Origin: Branchiostoma belcheri
Lineage: Eukaryota; Chordata; Leptocardii; Amphioxiformes; Branchiostomatidae
Assembly (NCBI RefSeq): GCF_001625305.1
Contig: NW_017802379.1
Coordinates: forward strand, 3,806,223 to 3,870,222
Length of the DNA: 64,000 nucleotides
Direction: 5' to 3'
Notes under the pieces: model-generated
What the model was told of the DNA's origin: nothing
Database searches by the model: none
Seen by the model: only the letters and a program-made list of their open reading frames with translations
Shown: positions 60,274-64,000 of the stretch, one piece after another
Position numbering within the stretch: position 1 is the stretch's first letter
How the letters are laid out: each line of letters starts with the position of its first letter
Position numbers and translations under genes: made by a program

Positions 60274-63200
60274 CTATCTGTCTCTAAGACCAACCTGTCC
60301 TCCCACGGTGACGTGCTTGGACGATCTGAATCTGGACGGGCTGCTCTTGATCGTCACGCTGGTGCTGTAACCCTCGGCCGCTCCCTCAGCGCTGGCGTCG
60401 GGCGCAGACAGAGATGCCTCCGGTCTTCTGTAGGTCTTGAGAGACCCTTCTCCGCTGACGTCGGGTATGGCAAGAGGTCTGGCGGAGGAGGCGTCGCCTT
60501 CAGGGCTTGGTAGATTTCCTTTTAACGTACCACCATACCTCCCTTCCGTCCTTACTCCACCTTTGATCTCATCTGGCGCGCCTGTTAGACCTTCCTTAAC
60601 TGCCTGTGCCGCATCTTTCAATTCATCCTTAAGGTTTCTCATTCTGTGAGAAAAGCCACCCTTAACCTTTGGCCCTCTAACTCTTACATCCGATCCCTCA
60701 AAGTCCGCGTTGGGTGATGAACCCTCTGGATAGTCTACATCTGTATCTACATCCCCTCCCTTTCCACTAACTTTAAATCCTCCAAACTTTGGTCCTTTGA
60801 ATCCCTTAACTTTCCCGAAACGTCCGGAGGCTCTACCCTTCACCTCGGGCGCATCTACGTCAGTTCTCCAGTCTGGTGAACTTATCTCCGCGTCGGGAGC
60901 ATGAACCTCCCCTACAGCTATGTCTACGTCGGCGTCCGTCGAAGGCTTTTTCGCCCCGAATCTAAAACGCGGGATGTGTATGCCACCTTTCGACCCTTCA
61001 ACGTCTACATCTGGGGCATCTGGACCCGAAAGTTCCGCGTCTGGCGATTCAATATCTACTTTTGGTCTTTTCGCGCCAAATCCGAATGAAGGTCCCTTGA
61101 ACTTTGGCGCGTCAAATCTGCCAGAAATTCCACCCTTGACATGCGGTGCTTCCACGTCACCTGTTCCATTGATATTTACATCGGGACCCTGTACGTGTGC
61201 TTGTGGCAAGTCACCCTCACCGTTCAGCTCAGGCGACTTGGCGCCGAAACCAAACTTAGGTTTTTTGAAGTTGAAATCGGGTCCTTTGAATTTCCAAGAC
61301 CCTTCGGCTTCTGGTCCCTGCATGTCGACGTCCGGACCTTCCAGGTCCGCACTGGGACCTCTTACTTCGCCCTCAGGAAGGTCTAGGTTCGCGTCGAGGT
61401 CGTGGCCCTTTCCTCCAAAGCCGAATTTCGGGCCTCTAAACTTTGGTCCCGAGAACTTCCCTGATAGCCCGCCTTTAGCTTCTGGACCTGTGACGTCAGG
61501 CCCTTCAACTCTAGCGTCTGGACCTTCGACGTCTATATCAAGGTCCCCTGATGGATGCTTTGCTTTTCTGCCCAAAGAAGGGAATTTTATGTGTGGCATG
61601 TGGAAGTCTGGACCTTTGAATTTTGGAGATTTCGTCTTTCCTTTTATCTCTGGACCTTCCAGGTCGACGTCTGGGCCTTCTACACTGACATTTGGAGCAT
61701 CGACATCAACATCTATCTCCCCAGAGGGAGGCCTTGCTTTTCTTCCCAGAGAGGGAAATTTAACGTGAGGCATGTGGAAGTCCGGACCTTTGAATTTTGG
61801 AGATTTCGTCTTCCCTTTAATCTCTGGACCTTCCAGGTCAACGTCTGGGCCTTCTACACTGACATTCGGAGCATCGACATCTACATCTACCTCCCCTGAA
61901 GGAGGCCTTGCTTTTCTTCCCAGAGAGGGAAATTTTACATGAGGCATGTGGAAGTCAGGACCTTTGAATTTTGGAGATTTGATCTTTCCCTTTACCTCTG
62001 GACCTTCTACGTCAACGTCTGGGCCTTCTACACCGACATTCGGGGCATCGACATCGACACCTATCTCTCCTGAGGGAGGCCTTGCTTTTCTTCCCAAGGA
62101 AGGAAACTTTACTTGTGGCAGATGGAAGCCAGGTCCTTTGAACTTTGGTGATTTAAATTTTCCCTTGCCCTCTGGCCCTGCGATATCAAGATCCGGGCTT
62201 TCAAGATTTGCATCAAAGTCTGGACCCTTCAGGTTTACATCTGGTCCTTCCATGCTGACGTCTGGCCTCTGTACTTCTGCTTCTGGAAGATCTACATCGG
62301 CTTTTGGGCCTTTGTGTTTCCAGCCGAAGGATGGCAATTTCACAGAGGGCATATCAAAGCTGGGCCCCTTGAACTTGGGATTTGACATCTTCCCTTTCAA
62401 CTCAGGACTGTCAATGTCAACGTCAGGTCCTTTAAGGCTGGCGTCAACGTTCGGTCCTTCCAGTTCCCCTTCCGGTAAATCCACATCAGCCTTTCCACCG
62501 AAGTGGGGTTTCTTGAAGGAAGGCATTTTGATATTAGGTTTTCCGATATGGAAGTCAGGTCCTTTGAATTTCCCACCCTTCACGTCTGGCCCCTCCACGT
62601 CTATGTCCACGTCTGGTCCTTCAGCCTTCAGGTCTACGTCGACATCAGGCCCCTCGGCGTGACCTTCCGGGAGATCAACATCAGCTTTCCCGCCAAATGA
62701 AGGCATCTTCATCGATGGCATGTCGAAATGGGGACCCTTGAACTTTGGCATTTTGAATTTCCCACCTTTAACCTCAGGTCCTTCGATATCGACATCAGGG
62801 CCCCTCAGATCGACATCCGGGCCCTCGATATCTACTTTGGGCCCTTCGATTTCTCCTTCTGGCAGATCAACGTCAGCTTTGCCTCCAAACTTTGGCATCT
62901 TGAAGGAAGGCATGTGAATATCAGGGCCCTTCAGATGTGGCATTTTGAATTTTCCTCCTTTCACTTCAGGCCCGTCTATATCGACATCAGGGGCATCCAC
63001 ATCAACGTCAACCTTTGGCCCCTTCAGGTCAACATCCGGGCCTTCTACATCGACATCAATGTTGGGACCTCTGACCTCTCCTTCTGGCAGGTCAATATCT
63101 CCTTTTCCTCCAAACTTCGGCATCCCTATTGACGGCATGCTGAAATCTGGACCCTTGAATTTTGGCATTTTGAATTTTCCACCTTTAACGTTTGGGCCTT

Positions 63201-64000
63201 CGATGTCCACATCTGGTGCATTGACGTCAATATCAGGACCTTCAATGTCTACGGACGGTCCTTGTACCTCTCCTTCAGGTAAGTCAAGATCAGCTTTTCC
63301 GCCTTTCATTCCAAACTTGGGCATCTTCATGGACGGCAGGTTGATGTCTGGGCCTTTCATTGACGGCATTTTGAACTTTCCCCCCTTGACGTCTGGTCCT
63401 TCAAGGTCAAGATCTACGTCTGGCCCTTCGACACTGACGTCTGGGCCCTCCAGGTCCACACTAGGGCCTCTAACCTCGCCCTCTGGAAGGTCAAGGTCAG
63501 CTTTTCCACCGAATTTGGGCATTTTCATCGATGGCAAGCTGACATCTGGTCCCTTAAACTTGGGCAGGTGGAACTTTCCACCTTTCATTTCAGGACCTTC
63601 GATGTCTACGTCAGGTGCGTCAATGTCAACATCCGGGCCTTTCACGTTGATGTCCGGCCCTTCCAACTCTCCCTCGGGCAAGTCGATGTCCGCCTTTCCA
63701 CCAAACTTTGGAGACTTAAATTTCGGCATTTTCCAGTGAGGCATGTGAAAGTTGGGTCCCTTAATGCTTGGTCCTTTGAATTTTCCTTTCATTTCAGGGC
63801 CTTCGACATCAACATCAGGCGCTGCAACGTTAACATCGATATCTGGCTTTTCCACATCCACGTCGGGCCCCTGGACCTCCCAGTCAACATCAGGGCCTTC
63901 TACGTCTGGTGCGTCTATCTTTGCCTTTCCTCCGAGTTTGGGCTTTCTCCAGGATGGCATCTTCATGTGAGGCAAGTGAAAGCCTGGACCCTTGATTTTG
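60274..64000 (-). CDS. AHNAK: AHNAK-like giant repeat protein, C-terminal part (5' end outside window)
   Basis: An open minus-strand frame from the window edge to a TAG stop at 60274-60276, over 1,240 residues with no intron. The bulk is degenerate AHNAK-type repeats of about 58-65 residues, alternating acidic GPDVDVEGPDV and basic KMPKFKGPDF, MPSMKMPKFGGKAD and LPEGE segments. About ten units of one subtype are followed by a second subtype with FPSLGRKARPPSGE. The last 250 residues diverge (RMRNLKDELKDAAQAVKEG, then a Ser-rich tail VTIKSSPSRFRSSKHVTV). AHNAK proteins are submembrane scaffolds linked in vertebrates to annexin A2/S100A10, actin and calcium channels. That function is carried over by family only; the N-terminal PDZ-like part is not in view. 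Long antisense frames over the same region are composition artefacts. Confidence 0.9.
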   Translation of the reverse strand, partial: KIKGPGFHLPHMKMPSWRKPKLGGKAKIDAPDVEGPDVDWEVQGPDVDVEKPDIDVNVAAPDVDVEGPEMKGKFKGPSIKGPNFHMPHWKMPKFKSPKFGGKADIDLPEGELEGPDINVKGPDVDIDAPDVDIEGPEMKGGKFHLPKFKGPDVSLPSMKMPKFGGKADLDLPEGEVRGPSVDLEGPDVSVEGPDVDLDLEGPDVKGGKFKMPSMKGPDINLPSMKMPKFGMKGGKADLDLPEGEVQGPSVDIEGPDIDVNAPDVDIEGPNVKGGKFKMPKFKGPDFSMPSIGMPKFGGKGDIDLPEGEVRGPNIDVDVEGPDVDLKGPKVDVDVDAPDVDIDGPEVKGGKFKMPHLKGPDIHMPSFKMPKFGGKADVDLPEGEIEGPKVDIEGPDVDLRGPDVDIEGPEVKGGKFKMPKFKGPHFDMPSMKMPSFGGKADVDLPEGHAEGPDVDVDLKAEGPDVDIDVEGPDVKGGKFKGPDFHIGKPNIKMPSFKKPHFGGKADVDLPEGELEGPNVDASLKGPDVDIDSPELKGKMSNPKFKGPSFDMPSVKLPSFGWKHKGPKADVDLPEAEVQRPDVSMEGPDVNLKGPDFDANLESPDLDIAGPEGKGKFKSPKFKGPGFHLPQVKFPSLGRKARPPSGEIGVDVDAPNVGVEGPDVDVEGPEVKGKIKSPKFKGPDFHMPHVKFPSLGRKARPPSGEVDVDVDAPNVSVEGPDVDLEGPEIKGKTKSPKFKGPDFHMPHVKFPSLGRKARPPSGEIDVDVDAPNVSVEGPDVDLEGPEIKGKTKSPKFKGPDFHMPHIKFPSLGRKAKHPSGDLDIDVEGPDARVEGPDVTGPEAKGGLSGKFSGPKFRGPKFGFGGKGHDLDANLDLPEGEVRGPSADLEGPDVDMQGPEAEGSWKFKGPDFNFKKPKFGFGAKSPELNGEGDLPQAHVQGPDVNINGTGDVEAPHVKGGISGRFDAPKFKGPSFGFGAKRPKVDIESPDAELSGPDAPDVDVEGSKGGIHIPRFRFGAKKPSTDADVDIAVGEVHAPDAEISSPDWRTDVDAPEVKGRASGRFGKVKGFKGPKFGGFKVSGKGGDVDTDVDYPEGSSPNADFEGSDVRVRGPKVKGGFSHRMRNLKDELKDAAQAVKEGLTGAPDEIKGGVRTEGRYGGTLKGNLPSPEGDASSARPLAIPDVSGEGSLKTYRRPEASLSAPDASAEGAAEGYSTSVTIKSSPSRFRSSKHVTVGGQVGLRDR
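61565..62100 (-). repeat. 174-bp homogenised repeats inside the AHNAK-like gene
   Basis: Three consecutive 174-bp (58-codon) units are almost identical at nucleotide level; GGAGATTT landmarks fall near 61625, 61799 and 61973. Neighbouring repeats in the same gene are much more diverged, implying recent duplication or gene conversion. Confidence 0.85.

Noticed and set aside
60920..63739. Long plus-strand frames of 238-282 codons
   Set aside because: Antisense shadows of AHNAK repeats; biased codons leave the opposite strand open.

Overview
The window is a draft-assembly piece of an animal genome, with two runs of N and one single N. Most genes are split into short exons with consensus GT..AG sites, introns are usually 100-900 bp, and transposon debris is dense. 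The gene content (CHFR, CENP-Q, RFC2, MYDGF, an AHNAK-type giant scaffold) points to a deuterostome. Compact introns and many small foldback elements are most like a lancelet (Branchiostoma). The organism is an inference; I could not run a search.

Layout. 1-2497: non-coding, with one foldback element. 2498-3630 (+): three-exon MIF/D-dopachrome tautomerase-like gene. 4442-11978 (+): CHFR in 18 exons (FHA, RING, PBZ finger). 13359-16444 (-): CENP-Q in 8 exons, with a 661-bp Mutator-type foldback element in intron 1. 16925-22316 (+): RFC2 in 9 exons, divergent from CENP-Q, with an antisense 5'-truncated non-LTR retrotransposon in intron 2. 23889-26281 (+): a TATA-driven gene for a small secreted six-cysteine peptide with a C-terminal Gly-Lys-Arg amidation site. 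26996-34662 (-): a MYDGF locus with two complete sets of downstream exons but only one visible signal-peptide exon, plus a duplicated exon 3. 35-42 kb: gene-poor, with a LINE remnant, a hammerhead-like foldback and small repeats. 43516-44535 (-): leucine-rich-repeat ectodomain gene cut by a 914-bp gap. 44.5-55.6 kb: no gene supported, but several informative transposons, including a Harbinger-type element nested in a Mutator-type MITE. 55651-59528 (-): tentative three-exon gene of unknown function. 60274-64000 (-): the repetitive C-terminal part of an AHNAK-like protein, running off the window.

Functional links: CHFR (mitotic checkpoint E3 ligase), CENP-Q (inner kinetochore) and RFC2 (clamp loader) form a cell-cycle cluster. 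CENP-Q and RFC2 share a roughly 480-bp promoter region with an E2F-type site and an ETS-type site. CHFR and CENP-Q converge, with separate polyadenylation signals about 100 bp apart.

The observations most worth pursuing are the amidated knottin-like peptide gene, the MYDGF locus (one leader exon, two 3' cassettes ending HDEL and HEEL, and frame-enforced alternative third exons), and the well-bounded transposons with readable target-site duplications.
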